DNA of 14,973 bases from Flavobacteriales bacterium UBA7878 (lineage in GTDB: Bacteria > Bacteroidota > Bacteroidia > Flavobacteriales > Schleiferiaceae): positions 1 through 14,973 of the forward strand of contig DLRW01000049.1 in NCBI GenBank assembly GCA_002501205.1, in the 5' to 3' direction. Below the pieces are notes generated by a model. It did no database searches, was not told the DNA's origin, and saw only the letters and a program-made list of their open reading frames with translations. A program made the translations under genes and the position numbers. Shown here piece after piece: positions 6,993 to 14,177 of the stretch (within the stretch, counting starts at the first letter, position 1; each line of letters opens with the position of its first letter).

Positions 6993-8060
6993 ATGAAGAA
7001 GCACAATTTTTCTGCCGGGCCCTGTATTCTTCCCTCTGAAGTATTACAAGAAGCCGCCAATTCAGTTCTCAATTTTGACAACCTCGACCTCTCTCTGATT
7101 GAAATCAGTCACCGTAGCAAAAACGTGGTGGCCGTGATGGATGAGGCCGTTGCCTTGGTTAAGGAATTACTCGGAGTACCCGAAGGATATTCGGTAATCT
7201 TCGTGCAAGGTGGAGCTTCATTACAATTTGTAATGACCCCCTTTAACCTGATGAAGGCCGAAGGTGGAAAAGCTGCTTACCTAAATACCGGAACCTGGAG
7301 TTCTAAAGCCCTTAAGGAAGCAAAGCGTTTGGGTAATGCCATCGAGGTAGCTTCTTCAAAAGACAAGAATTTTAACTACATCCCTAAGGGTTTTGATATT
7401 CCCAGCGATGTAGATTATTTCCACACTACTTCCAATAATACCATTTTCGGAACCCAGATTAAGGATTTCCCTAAAGCGGAAGGATTGAATGTATGTGATA
7501 TGTCATCCGATATTTTCAGTCGCCAGATTAATGTGGCTGATTTTGATATGATTTATGCCGGAGCCCAAAAGAACATGGGTCCTGCAGGAGCTACCGTGGT
7601 GATCGTAAAAGACGAAATCTTAGGTAAAACCGGACGCGATATTCCTGCTTACTTGGATTATCAAATTCACATCGACAAAGAATCGATGTTTAATACTCCT
7701 CCCGTATTTTCAGTTTATGTGTCTATGCTTACCCTACGTTGGTTAAAGGGCATTGGCGGTGTAGCTGAAATGGAAAAGATCAATCAAGCCAAAGCTGATT
7801 TGCTTTACAATGAGATTGATCGCAACTCTAAATTCTACGGAACTGCCGAGAAAGAGGATCGTTCGAATATGAACGCCTGTTTCCTCGCTCATGAAGGAGT
7901 TGACACTGCCTTATTTGATGAGATGTGGAAGGCTGCCGGAATTAACGGTTTGAATGGACACCGCTCGGTAGGTGGCTACCGCGCCTCCATGTACAATGCT
8001 CTTCCTTTAGAGAGTGTGCAGGTATTGGTAGACGTAATGCAAGAATTCGAAAAGAAATAA
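6993..8060 (+). CDS. serC: 3-phosphoserine aminotransferase
   Basis: A 355-residue PLP-dependent aminotransferase of class V that converts 3-phosphohydroxypyruvate and glutamate to phosphoserine and 2-oxoglutarate in the cytoplasm. Family marks are the N-terminal HNFSAGPCILP, the phosphate and PLP region VQGGASLQF (71-79), HTTSNNTIFGTQ (144-155), the cofactor Asp in MSSDIFSR (Asp173) and the Schiff-base lysine in GAQKNMGPAG (Lys193). The C-terminal GHRSVGGYRASMYNA block is the usual SerC end. Full length for the family. It is preceded by a TACTTTTG element and followed after 5 bp by the serA-like gene, forming a two-gene serine-synthesis operon that ends in a strong terminator. No serB is in the window. 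Confidence 0.97.
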   Translation: MKKHNFSAGPCILPSEVLQEAANSVLNFDNLDLSLIEISHRSKNVVAVMDEAVALVKELLGVPEGYSVIFVQGGASLQFVMTPFNLMKAEGGKAAYLNTGTWSSKALKEAKRLGNAIEVASSKDKNFNYIPKGFDIPSDVDYFHTTSNNTIFGTQIKDFPKAEGLNVCDMSSDIFSRQINVADFDMIYAGAQKNMGPAGATVVIVKDEILGKTGRDIPAYLDYQIHIDKESMFNTPPVFSVYVSMLTLRWLKGIGGVAEMEKINQAKADLLYNEIDRNSKFYGTAEKEDRSNMNACFLAHEGVDTALFDEMWKAAGINGLNGHRSVGGYRASMYNALPLESVQVLVDVMQEFEKK

Positions 8061-8065
8061 GAATC

Positions 8066-9028
8066 ATGGTTAAGATTTTAGCGAACGACGGAATTTCTAA
8101 GAGCGGAGAAGAAGCCTTGAAAGCCGCTGGTTTCGATGTAGATACTACTAAAGTTGCTCAGGAGCGCTTAGCAGAGCATATCAATGAAAATGGTGTGAAT
8201 GTACTTTTAGTGCGTTCAGCGACTAAAGTGCGCAAAGACCTTATTGATGCCACTAAAGGCAATTTGAAGTTTATCGGCCGTGGAGGTGTAGGTATGGATA
8301 ATATTGATGTGGATTATGCACGCGAACAGGGCATGATCGTTCAAAATACTCCGGCTGCCAGTACTCGTTCAGTAGCCGAGCTGGTATTTGCTCACTTAAG
8401 CGGGATGGTACGTTTCGTATTCGATGCTAACCAGAAAATGCCTTTAGAAGGTGAGACCAATTTCAAGGCCCTGAAGAAAAATTACGGTGCCGGAACTGAA
8501 TTGCAAGGCAAGACCTTGGGTATTATTGGTTTTGGTCGTATTGGTCAAGAAGTGGCTAAAATCGCTTTAGGTTACGGGATGGAAGTTAAAGCGGTAGACC
8601 CTTTTGTGGAGTCGGCCGATATTAAATTGGACTTCTTCGATGGTCAGTCTTTGAACTTCACCATTAAACCTGAGAGCATGGATGCGGTATTAGCGAGTTC
8701 CGACTTTATCACCTTGCATATTGCAGGCGCCGGTAAAGCCGTTATCGGTAAAGCTGAAATCGAAAAGATGAAGGACAATGCCGGAATCATCAACACTGCC
8801 CGCGGTGGAGTGGTGGATGAAGAAGCCTTATTGGAAGCTTTGGAAAGCGGTAAATTGAAATATGCCGGTTTGGATGTGTTTGTAAACGAACCTACTCCAG
8901 CCATGGCCGTTTTAATGAGCCCTTATACCTCCTTAACTCCCCATATTGGTGCGGCAACCTTAGAGGCACAGGACCGTATCGGGACCGAAATGGCTCAACA
9001 TATTATCGAGGCTGCCAAAGCTTGGTAA
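8066..9028 (+). CDS. serA: D-3-phosphoglycerate dehydrogenase-like D-2-hydroxyacid dehydrogenase (no ACT domain)
   Basis: A 320-residue NAD-dependent D-2-hydroxyacid dehydrogenase, very likely the phosphoglycerate dehydrogenase that feeds SerC. The Rossmann motif is GIIGFGRIGQEVA (152-164, GFGRIG at 155-160), with Asp178 as the NAD-ribose acid. Catalytic residues are Arg246 (NTARGGVVDEEAL), Glu275 (VNEP) and His293 (PHIGAAT). The substrate-side GRGGVGMDNID segment is at 71-81. The short form ends right after the substrate-binding domain and lacks the C-terminal ACT domain of E. coli SerA, so serine feedback by the classical route is not expected. It lies 5 bp after serC and is followed 18 bp later by a terminator. 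Another D-2-hydroxyacid substrate remains possible, but the serC pairing argues for serine synthesis. Confidence 0.92.
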   Translation: MVKILANDGISKSGEEALKAAGFDVDTTKVAQERLAEHINENGVNVLLVRSATKVRKDLIDATKGNLKFIGRGGVGMDNIDVDYAREQGMIVQNTPAASTRSVAELVFAHLSGMVRFVFDANQKMPLEGETNFKALKKNYGAGTELQGKTLGIIGFGRIGQEVAKIALGYGMEVKAVDPFVESADIKLDFFDGQSLNFTIKPESMDAVLASSDFITLHIAGAGKAVIGKAEIEKMKDNAGIINTARGGVVDEEALLEALESGKLKYAGLDVFVNEPTPAMAVLMSPYTSLTPHIGAATLEAQDRIGTEMAQHIIEAAKAW

Positions 9029-9046
9029 ATAAAACTATAGCTATAG

Positions 9047-9075
9047 AAAAGGCTGCCTTAGGGTGGCCTTTTTTT
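9047..9075 (+). terminator. Intrinsic terminator of serC-serA
   Basis: The 11-bp arms AAAAGGCTGCC (9047-9057) and GGTGGCCTTTT (9062-9072) pair with two G-U wobbles around a TTAG loop, and a run of seven Ts (9069-9075) ends the structure. It starts 18 nt after the serA stop and is the clearest terminator in the window. Confidence 0.88.
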
Positions 9076-9224
9076 ATGAACTGAATTAACAGGCATGAAT
9101 TTGCAATTCAAGTCATGGGTCCAATTTGTAATTCGATTCAAACTTCAACTCCCCATTTCCCCCATTCACCGCCTTTCTACCTACTTCAGGGCTATAGGCC
9201 TTTCGGCGGATGCGACATTCATTC

Positions 9225-9232
9225 TACTTTAG
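9225..9232 (+). promoter_or_regulatory. Probable -7 promoter element for the liaF-like/LytTR operon
   Basis: TACTTTAG agrees with TAnnTTTG at all but one defined position. A TTTC at 9201-9204 lies 20 nt upstream, a near-match to the -33 TTTG at normal spacing. The ATG of the LiaF-like gene is 46 nt downstream. The element overlaps an inverted repeat (9228-9242). Confidence 0.4.
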
Positions 9233-9242
9233 TACCACTAAA
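9228..9242. repeat. Inverted repeat overlapping the liaF-like promoter (operator candidate)
   Basis: TTTAGT-ACC-ACTAAA is a perfect 6-3-6 inverted repeat that begins inside the -7-like element and covers the expected transcription start. Its position suits a repressor or autoregulator, but no binder is known. The 150 bp between the terminator and this site hold nothing else I can support. Confidence 0.35.
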
Positions 9243-9278
9243 ACATAAGAACGAAAACAACTTTTTAAAGAAGCTATC

Positions 9279-9968
9279 ATGTCACGACACAATCGAAACA
9301 AGTCTATTTACGTCGGAGTCGCCATTTTGGTGATTGGCGTAATCATGTTCCTCCGGAAAATGAACATCTATATCCCGGAATGGATCTGGAGCTTTGAAAT
9401 GCTTTTGATCGGTATTGGTGTAGCCGTGGGTATCGACAATAAATTCCGCAACCCATCCTCCTATATTTTAATTGGTTTGGGTGGCTTGCTTTTATTGGAT
9501 GATATCTTCTACTTCGATTTCAATATCTGGTATTATTTCTGGCCCCTCTTGGTGATTAGTATTGGCTTGATCATCATCTTTCAATCGCGGTTCCGCGCTG
9601 CTAAGGTGGATAACTTCAGTGGTAATGAAGCGGATAAGCTCGATTCGGTAGCCATTTTTAATGGGGTGAAACGCAGCGTTAATAGCAAGTCTTTTGCCGG
9701 AGGTGAAGTGGTTACCATTTTTGGGGGTACGGAACTCAATTTGATGAATGCCGATTTTGAGGGAACCGCCAATTTGGAAATGACCGTGCTCTTTGGTGGT
9801 GCTAAACTCTTTGTTCCTAAAAACTGGGAAGTACGCCCGGAGGTAACCAGCATTTTTGGAGGAGTGGATGATAAGCGTCATTCGGCTATCGAGGTAATGC
9901 CTGACAACAAGGTGCTGTATCTAACCGGTACTGTGGTCTTTGGTGGTCTGGAGATTGTAAATTACTAA
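9279..9968 (+). CDS. LiaF-like membrane protein
   Basis: A 229-residue membrane protein. Four predicted membrane segments lie at about 9-25, 38-52, 60-75 and 82-102 and include the pattern of the LiaF/DUF5668 transmembrane unit. From about 120 a soluble beta-solenoid-like domain carries a repeated hydrophobic-FGG motif: IFGG (147-150), LFGG (171-174), IFGG (192-195) and VFGG (220-223), plus a degenerate IFNG at 126-129. This is the LiaF C-terminal (cell wall-active antibiotic response) type. In Firmicutes LiaF restrains the LiaS kinase and reports envelope damage. Here it stands 18 bp upstream of a LytS-type kinase and a LytTR regulator, so an analogous role as modulator of that pair is a reasonable inference. 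No signal peptide beyond the first membrane helix. Confidence 0.85.
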   Translation: MSRHNRNKSIYVGVAILVIGVIMFLRKMNIYIPEWIWSFEMLLIGIGVAVGIDNKFRNPSSYILIGLGGLLLLDDIFYFDFNIWYYFWPLLVISIGLIIIFQSRFRAAKVDNFSGNEADKLDSVAIFNGVKRSVNSKSFAGGEVVTIFGGTELNLMNADFEGTANLEMTVLFGGAKLFVPKNWEVRPEVTSIFGGVDDKRHSAIEVMPDNKVLYLTGTVVFGGLEIVNY

Positions 9969-9986
9969 GATCCGTATCTTGTAGCA

Positions 9987-11039
9987 ATGGCGCGGAACCC
10001 ACTGCTAAAATCATATAATTACCTGTACTTTCTCGGAGTCTTGATACTCTTGATGGGGGTACAGGTTTCTTTTATGGTATGGGCTAAGGACCTTGCCTTT
10101 GAGATCGCCTTAATGGATGCTTTTATTCACTGGGCCTTATTGGGGCTAATAGGCTTTGGTCTGATAAATACATTCAGTTTTTACCAACCTCCGAATTATC
10201 AGTTTCTAATCATCTTTTTCCTACCCCTTGTTTTGGTAGCTTTTTGGGTCGAACTGGGTGATTGGCTTTTTATGCGTTTAGCAGGTTTGGATTATCAGAG
10301 TTGGATGCTGGAAACCTTCCCTTTCCGTATAACGGTGGCCTATCTATTATTGGCAGCGGCCATTGGCTTTTCTTTCCTTTGGTATCGATTGGATGAGCGC
10401 AATGCCCAGGAAATCCGCAAACAGGAAATTGAGCGGATGTCAAAGGAGGCAGAGCTATTTAAGTTGCGTCAACAAATACAGCCTCACTTTTTATTTAATG
10501 CCTTAAACTCCATTAGCTCCTTAATTGGCTCTCGGCCTAAGGATGCTCGACAGATGACTCAAAAGTTGAGTGAGTTTTTGCGAGGTACTTTAAAAAGAGA
10601 AGACAACGATTTAATGAGTTTGGAGGAGGAGATTAGCCACCTTAGCTTATACCTAGATTTGGAGCAGGTTCGTTTTGGTCATCGTCTAAAAGTGGAACGA
10701 AATATTCAGGATGAATGTCTGGAGGCAAAGCTCCCATCCCTATTAATTCAACCCTTAATTGAGAACGCCATTAAATACGGGTTGTATGGCACTACCGAAG
10801 ATTTGGTAATCAGCCTTTCTTGTGAGCTAAAAGGTAAAAACCTCCATATTGAAGTGCGAAATCCATTTGAGGAAGGCAGCTCGGCAATGGGCGGAACAGG
10901 TTTTGGATTAGCCTCCATTCAGCGCAGATTATACCTTATTTACGGAAGAACCGATTTATTGGAAACCCGACGGGAGAATGGTCTTTACATTGCCCGTCTT
11001 AGCATACCTCAAAGCCATGTACAAAGTACTGATAGTTGA
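9987..11039 (+). CDS. LytS-type sensor histidine kinase
   Basis: A 350-residue membrane sensor kinase. Four membrane segments are predicted at about 12-33, 41-62, 72-90 and 114-133, followed by a short coiled linker rich in Glu and Lys (137-160). The His_kinase (PF06580) box is RQQIQPHFLFNALNSISSLI with phospho-acceptor His167. The ATPase part shows the N box IQPLIENAIKYGLY and the G box GTGFGLASIQRRL. No periplasmic sensor domain is evident, so signals are likely perceived in the membrane or through the upstream LiaF-like protein. The gene starts 18 bp after that gene and its 3' end overlaps the response-regulator start by 23 bp, which implies coupled synthesis of the pair. Confidence 0.93.
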   Translation: MARNPLLKSYNYLYFLGVLILLMGVQVSFMVWAKDLAFEIALMDAFIHWALLGLIGFGLINTFSFYQPPNYQFLIIFFLPLVLVAFWVELGDWLFMRLAGLDYQSWMLETFPFRITVAYLLLAAAIGFSFLWYRLDERNAQEIRKQEIERMSKEAELFKLRQQIQPHFLFNALNSISSLIGSRPKDARQMTQKLSEFLRGTLKREDNDLMSLEEEISHLSLYLDLEQVRFGHRLKVERNIQDECLEAKLPSLLIQPLIENAIKYGLYGTTEDLVISLSCELKGKNLHIEVRNPFEEGSSAMGGTGFGLASIQRRLYLIYGRTDLLETRRENGLYIARLSIPQSHVQSTDS

Positions 11040-11751
11040 TGATGAGCCCCTGGCCGCAGATTTGGTTCAGGAATATTTAGAGGCTTTTCCGGATTTTGTA
11101 GTGCAAGAGCGCTGCTTGGATGGATTTGCCGCCATGAAGCATATTCAACAGGAAAAGCCAGACTTGATCTTTTTGGATATTCAAATGCCAAAACTTACGG
11201 GCTTCGAATTATTGGAGTTATTGGAAGATCCTCCTGCCATTATTTTTACTACCGCTTTTGATCAGTATGCTATCAAAGCCTTTGAGGCCAATGCAGTGGA
11301 TTATCTTTTAAAGCCTTTTTCAGAAGAGCGTTTTGCGCAAGCCATTGCAAAGTTTCAGGCCCAGCCCAAGCATATGCAAGATGCGATCGCCGCCCTGCAA
11401 AAAGACCGCGATCATGGTCCACGCGATCGCTTGGTGGTAAAGGATGGTGCACGCATTCGAATTATTCCGTATCCCGATTTAATCCGCATTGAGGCTGATG
11501 GCGACTATGTGCAAATCATCTCGGAGAAGGGAACCTATGCGAAGAAGAAAACCCTAAGTCATTATGAGAAGCTTTTGCCTCAACCCTTATTTATGCGGGT
11601 GCATCGCTCTCATATGGTGAATGTGGAGAAGATAGACCGATTGGATCCCTACGGGAAGAATGATCACTTAGCCTTATTAAAGGATGGTTCTCGTATACCG
11701 GTAAGTCGCAATGGTTTTTCAGAATTGAAAGATATATTGGGCTTAAGCTGA
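11017..11751 (+). CDS. LytTR-family response regulator
   Basis: A 244-residue transcription regulator. The receiver domain (about 1-120) has the acidic pair in LIVDDEP, phospho-acceptor Asp54 (IFLDIQMP), the switch Thr in IFTTAF and the conserved Lys in LLKPF. A charged linker leads to a LytTR DNA-binding domain (about 145-244: IRIEADGDYVQI, then LFMRVHRSHMVNVEKID). The ATG at 11017 was chosen because the receiver fold begins at once with MYKVLIVDDEP; an upstream ATG at 10978 would add 13 residues encoded within the kinase gene. It is the cognate partner of the preceding kinase. The target genes are unknown; the LiaF-like gene and the following microprotein genes are candidates by position. 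Confidence 0.94.
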   Translation: MYKVLIVDDEPLAADLVQEYLEAFPDFVVQERCLDGFAAMKHIQQEKPDLIFLDIQMPKLTGFELLELLEDPPAIIFTTAFDQYAIKAFEANAVDYLLKPFSEERFAQAIAKFQAQPKHMQDAIAALQKDRDHGPRDRLVVKDGARIRIIPYPDLIRIEADGDYVQIISEKGTYAKKKTLSHYEKLLPQPLFMRVHRSHMVNVEKIDRLDPYGKNDHLALLKDGSRIPVSRNGFSELKDILGLS

Positions 11752-11773
11752 TTCTTTTTTGAACTATAAACTG

Positions 11774-11802
11774 CTTAGAGGGTTTCCTGTCAAAACTCTA
11801 AG
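11774..11802 (+). repeat. Inverted repeat abutting the start codon of the first microprotein gene
   Basis: CTTAGAG (11774-11780) and CTCTAAG (11796-11802) form a perfect 7-bp inverted repeat with a 15-nt loop, inside which TTT and AAA could pair further. The right arm ends one base before the ATG at 11803, so the folded mRNA leader would hide the initiation region. It could also be a DNA operator. Confidence 0.4.
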
Positions 11803-11964
11803 ATGTTTGGGATTTTTAAGAAAAAGACGGAAAAGGAAAAACTGCAGGAGCAGTATCGAAAAATGCTGAAGGAGTCGCATCGATTATCTACCATTAACAG
11901 AGCGGAGAGTGATAAGCTAAGGGCTGAAGCAGAAGCCCTGGCGGATCGAATCGAAGGCCTGTGA
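11803..11964 (+). CDS. Small Lacal_2735-type protein, copy 1
   Basis: A 53-residue, highly charged helical protein that begins MFGIFKKKTEKEKLQEQY and ends AEAEALADRIEGL. Its length, the MFGxFKKK start and the LQEQY/LSTxNRxxSD/EA pattern fit the Lacal_2735 family of Flavobacteriia microproteins, whose function is unknown. A short amphipathic N-terminus followed by a long basic/acidic helix suggests a coiled coil or membrane-surface association (inference). It starts 51 nt after the LytTR regulator stop on the same strand and may be cotranscribed with the kinase/regulator operon. A second copy lies 215 bp downstream; aligned without gaps the two share about half of their residues (27 of 53 by my count), which supports both as real genes. 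Confidence 0.8.
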   Translation: MFGIFKKKTEKEKLQEQYRKMLKESHRLSTINRAESDKLRAEAEALADRIEGL

Positions 11965-12006
11965 AATTAACTATCAAATTTTCTGATCCTTGAGATCTAG
12001 GCCCTG

Positions 12007-12033
12007 AAGAATATTCCATTCATGAATATTTTT
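12007..12033 (+). terminator. Weak AT-rich hairpin after the first microprotein gene
   Basis: AATATTC (12010-12016) and GAATATT (12024-12030) pair around a 7-nt loop and extend by one G-U and two A-U pairs, with Ts at the 3' side. The stem is AT-rich, so it is a weak terminator candidate. The rest of 11965-12179 shows no gene that I can support. Confidence 0.3.
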
Positions 12034-12132
12034 CAGAAAGAAAAGTGGAGGGTTCTGCTTTTGTTCGAATCCATATTTCTGCCATTTGTAACACTTATAA
12101 ACAGGCTGTGAAAAAAAACCATTACCGGTATA

Positions 12133-12152
12133 TTAAACTTTTATAAAACTTT
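12133..12152 (+). repeat. Direct repeat upstream of the second microprotein gene
   Basis: The 9-mer T(T/A)AAACTTT occurs at 12133-12141 and again at 12144-12152, a spacing of 11 bp or one helical turn, and ends 27 nt before the ATG at 12180. LytTR regulators bind pairs of direct repeats, so this is a candidate site, but the sequence is AT-rich and does not clearly match a published LytTR consensus. Confidence 0.25.
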
Positions 12153-12179
12153 CCCGTTATTTAAGAAAAAGATATAGGG

Positions 12180-12350
12180 ATGGAAGGATTGTTTAATAAA
12201 AAATCCGAGCTCGAGCTATTGCAGCGACAGTACGGGAAGCTCAAGAAGGAGGCCTACAGCCTTTTTTTCGTGGATCGCGCTAAAAGCGCAATGAAATCGG
12301 CTGAAGCTGAGGCTATTGCTAGTAGATTAGAATCTCTGGTTATTTCCTAG
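12180..12350 (+). CDS. Small Lacal_2735-type protein, copy 2
   Basis: A 56-residue charged helical protein (MEGLFNKKSELELLQRQYGK start, SAEAEAIASRLESL near the end), paralogous to the 53-residue protein encoded at 11803. Shared positions include the MxGxF start, KK at 7-8, LQxQY at 14-18, KE at 23-24, RA at 33-34, and AEAEA at 41-45. It differs in the middle, where SLFFVDRAK replaces RLSTINRAE and makes this copy more hydrophobic. The function is unknown. Its last 11 bases overlap the end of the convergent LytTR regulator gene. No good -7 element is seen; a direct repeat of AAACTTT type lies just upstream. Conservation with copy 1 at protein level is the main evidence that it is expressed. 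Confidence 0.75.
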   Translation: MEGLFNKKSELELLQRQYGKLKKEAYSLFFVDRAKSAMKSAEAEAIASRLESLVIS

Positions 12351-13098
12351 TTTCACCTTGTAGCCAGGCTTTAAAGCGAGCGCTGCGTTCAGCGCTCACT
12401 ATTCCTTCTTCAGGGAGTGCTGGCTTCATAATTACTTTTAATCGGGATTTGGAATAGCTAAGTAGCTCATTCAGATATTCTAAATGAATAATATACTGAC
12501 GGTTGATTTGAAAAAACTGCTCGGGATTCAATTGTTCCAGTAAGTCTTTTAAATTCTGATCTACCAGGAATTCATGTCCCTCAGCGTCAACTAAAAAGCA
12601 GTGTTTGCCACTGGCATGGAAATAGGCAATATCAGCACTGTTTACGGTTTTGAGTTTTTCGCCATGGGCAACTAAGAAGCGCTCTTTATAACTGGGTTTA
12701 AGTTCCCTTAGAATTTGGGACCAATTCAGATTCTTCGAGCTTTCAGTGCTTTGTGACTCTAACTTTTGGATAGCCTTGCTCAAGTCATCGGCATGAATAG
12801 GCTTAAGTAGATAATCAATACTATTGAGCTTGAAAGCCCGAATGGCATATTGATCGTAGGCTGTAGTGAAGATTAAAGGCATTTTAATATCCAGGCTTTC
12901 AAGTGCCTTAAAGGAAGACCCATCCCCTAAATGAATGTCAACAAAGGCCAGATCTGCTGTGGACTGCGCTAATTTTTCCTGCAACTCCTTCAAGGTGCCA
13001 TATATAGCTTGGCATATCCAATCGGGTCTTAAATCCTGAATTTTCTCTTGGAGGCGCTCTGCGGCTAAGCCCTCATCTTCAATAATCAAATACTTCAT
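12340..13098 (-). CDS. LytTR-family response regulator
   Basis: A 252-residue regulator with a receiver domain (about 1-120) and a C-terminal LytTR DNA-binding domain (about 140-248). Seen in the receiver: the LIIEDEG acidic pair, phospho-acceptor Asp54 (AFVDIHLG), the IFTTAYDQYAI switch region and Lys in LLKPI. In the LytTR part: IAYFHASGKHCFLV and FFQINRQYIIHLEYLNEL. Its ATG overlaps the stop of the upstream kinase gene by four bases (ATGA), the classic coupling of a cognate pair. It is a homologue of the regulator at 11017 in mirror-image orientation, but the sequences have diverged well beyond a recent duplication. The 3' end overlaps a microprotein gene on the other strand by 11 bp. Confidence 0.94.
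   Translation of the reverse strand: MKYLIIEDEGLAAERLQEKIQDLRPDWICQAIYGTLKELQEKLAQSTADLAFVDIHLGDGSSFKALESLDIKMPLIFTTAYDQYAIRAFKLNSIDYLLKPIHADDLSKAIQKLESQSTESSKNLNWSQILRELKPSYKERFLVAHGEKLKTVNSADIAYFHASGKHCFLVDAEGHEFLVDQNLKDLLEQLNPEQFFQINRQYIIHLEYLNELLSYSKSRLKVIMKPALPEEGIVSAERSARFKAWLQGETRK
12378..12397. repeat. Perfect GC-rich inverted repeat in the 3' end of the regulator gene
   Basis: GAGCGCT and AGCGCTC form a perfect 7-bp stem with a 6-nt loop. It lies within the regulator coding sequence, 28 nt beyond the stop of the convergent microprotein gene. No T-run follows on the plus strand, so it is not a standard terminator; it might stall or protect the convergent transcript. Confidence 0.3.
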
Positions 13099-14177
13099 TC
13101 TTCGATTTCCAATAGTGCCAGGCGGGCGATATACAAACCATTTTTTTGACTAAACTCCGGTTCCTTTTGTTGCAATAAACGATAACGTTCTCGAATGTTT
13201 TCCAATCCAAGGCCAGTGCTTTCCCTTTGATCACTTCGCAAATTGTAGGTGTTGCGAACCTCCAGAAATTTTGACCCTACTTCTATGTCTAAAACTAAAG
13301 GTTGGCTCTCATGCACTACATTATGCTTGATGGCATTGCTAATTAACTCTTGTAAGGATAATGGTGGTAGGTAGCTATCCGCATGCATAGCCTCCAAATT
13401 CCAATAAACCTGGAGGCCCTCTTTGAAGCGAATTTGTTGCAATCGCAGGTATTGCTTAGCAAAATCAAGTTCTTCTTCTAATGGCACTACCATTCGGTTG
13501 TTTACCTCCAGCATATATCGGTAAACCCGGGCAAAGTCTTCTACAAAGGTCTCTGCTTTCTTAGGGTCTTGACGGATTAAACCAGTGAGAACATTTAAAC
13601 TATTAAATAGGAAATGGGGGTCGAGTTGAGAACGTAGGTTGGCTAATTGACTTTCTGCATTTTCTTTCATTAATCGCTCTGTAGCGAGAATCGTTTCTCT
13701 CCAGTTTCGGAAGAAATAAATCCCTTCCATCAGTATCACAACAATTATGGTAATGGCATTGCTAAAGAGGATGTTCTCAACATAATCTTTAAACTCCAAG
13801 CCAGTTTTAATGAAAAGTAGGGGGGTGCCGTCTAAAAGGTAGAGAATTAAACCTTGAGCTGTGCTGCTAAAAGACAGGATAAAAATGATCTCCAGGAAGA
13901 TTCTTTTCTGGACATTCCCCTTCCAGGGCAAAACTTGATTAAGAATGTGAATAATCGCTGCCGACCCATAAAACAGAGTTGCTGTTACAATGTAGGAATA
14001 GATGAAGCCGATCCCGAAATCCACCATCTGATAACCTTCCGGAATTGGGTCTAATCCACTAAAGGCTCGAATAGTTCCGATGATGGGAGGGAAACACCCG
14101 ACCGCCACGATGGCGATCAGGTTTTCCTTGTTAAATACTTTTCGGGCGACTAGCGACCAGTCTACTTTTAGGGACAT
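13095..14177 (-). CDS. LytS-type sensor histidine kinase
   Basis: A 360-residue membrane kinase with four predicted membrane segments (about 19-36, 54-80, 92-114 and 136-157) and no extracytoplasmic sensor domain of note. A charged helix (160-182) leads to the His_kinase box LRSQLDPHFLFNSLNVLTGLI with phospho-acceptor His188. The ATPase region has LQELISNAIKHNVV (N box) and STGLGLENIRERY (G box). It overlaps the cognate regulator gene by four bases and its own start overlaps the end of the upstream small gene by 47 bp, so both are part of an operon that begins with the TonB-dependent receptor. The architecture matches the kinase at 9987, but membrane regions differ, so the input is probably different. 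Confidence 0.92.
   Translation of the reverse strand: MSLKVDWSLVARKVFNKENLIAIVAVGCFPPIIGTIRAFSGLDPIPEGYQMVDFGIGFIYSYIVTATLFYGSAAIIHILNQVLPWKGNVQKRIFLEIIFILSFSSTAQGLILYLLDGTPLLFIKTGLEFKDYVENILFSNAITIIVVILMEGIYFFRNWRETILATERLMKENAESQLANLRSQLDPHFLFNSLNVLTGLIRQDPKKAETFVEDFARVYRYMLEVNNRMVVPLEEELDFAKQYLRLQQIRFKEGLQVYWNLEAMHADSYLPPLSLQELISNAIKHNVVHESQPLVLDIEVGSKFLEVRNTYNLRSDQRESTGLGLENIRERYRLLQQKEPEFSQKNGLYIARLALLEIEE

Noticed and set aside
9492..9881. Long antisense reading frames within the LiaF-like gene
   Set aside because: The sense frame encodes clear membrane helices and repeated FGG motifs; the antisense products show no domain or start context.
11383..11430. Two copies of the octamer GCGATCGC 40 bp apart
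   Set aside because: They lie in the linker-coding part of the regulator gene and look like codon-level coincidence rather than a repeat family.
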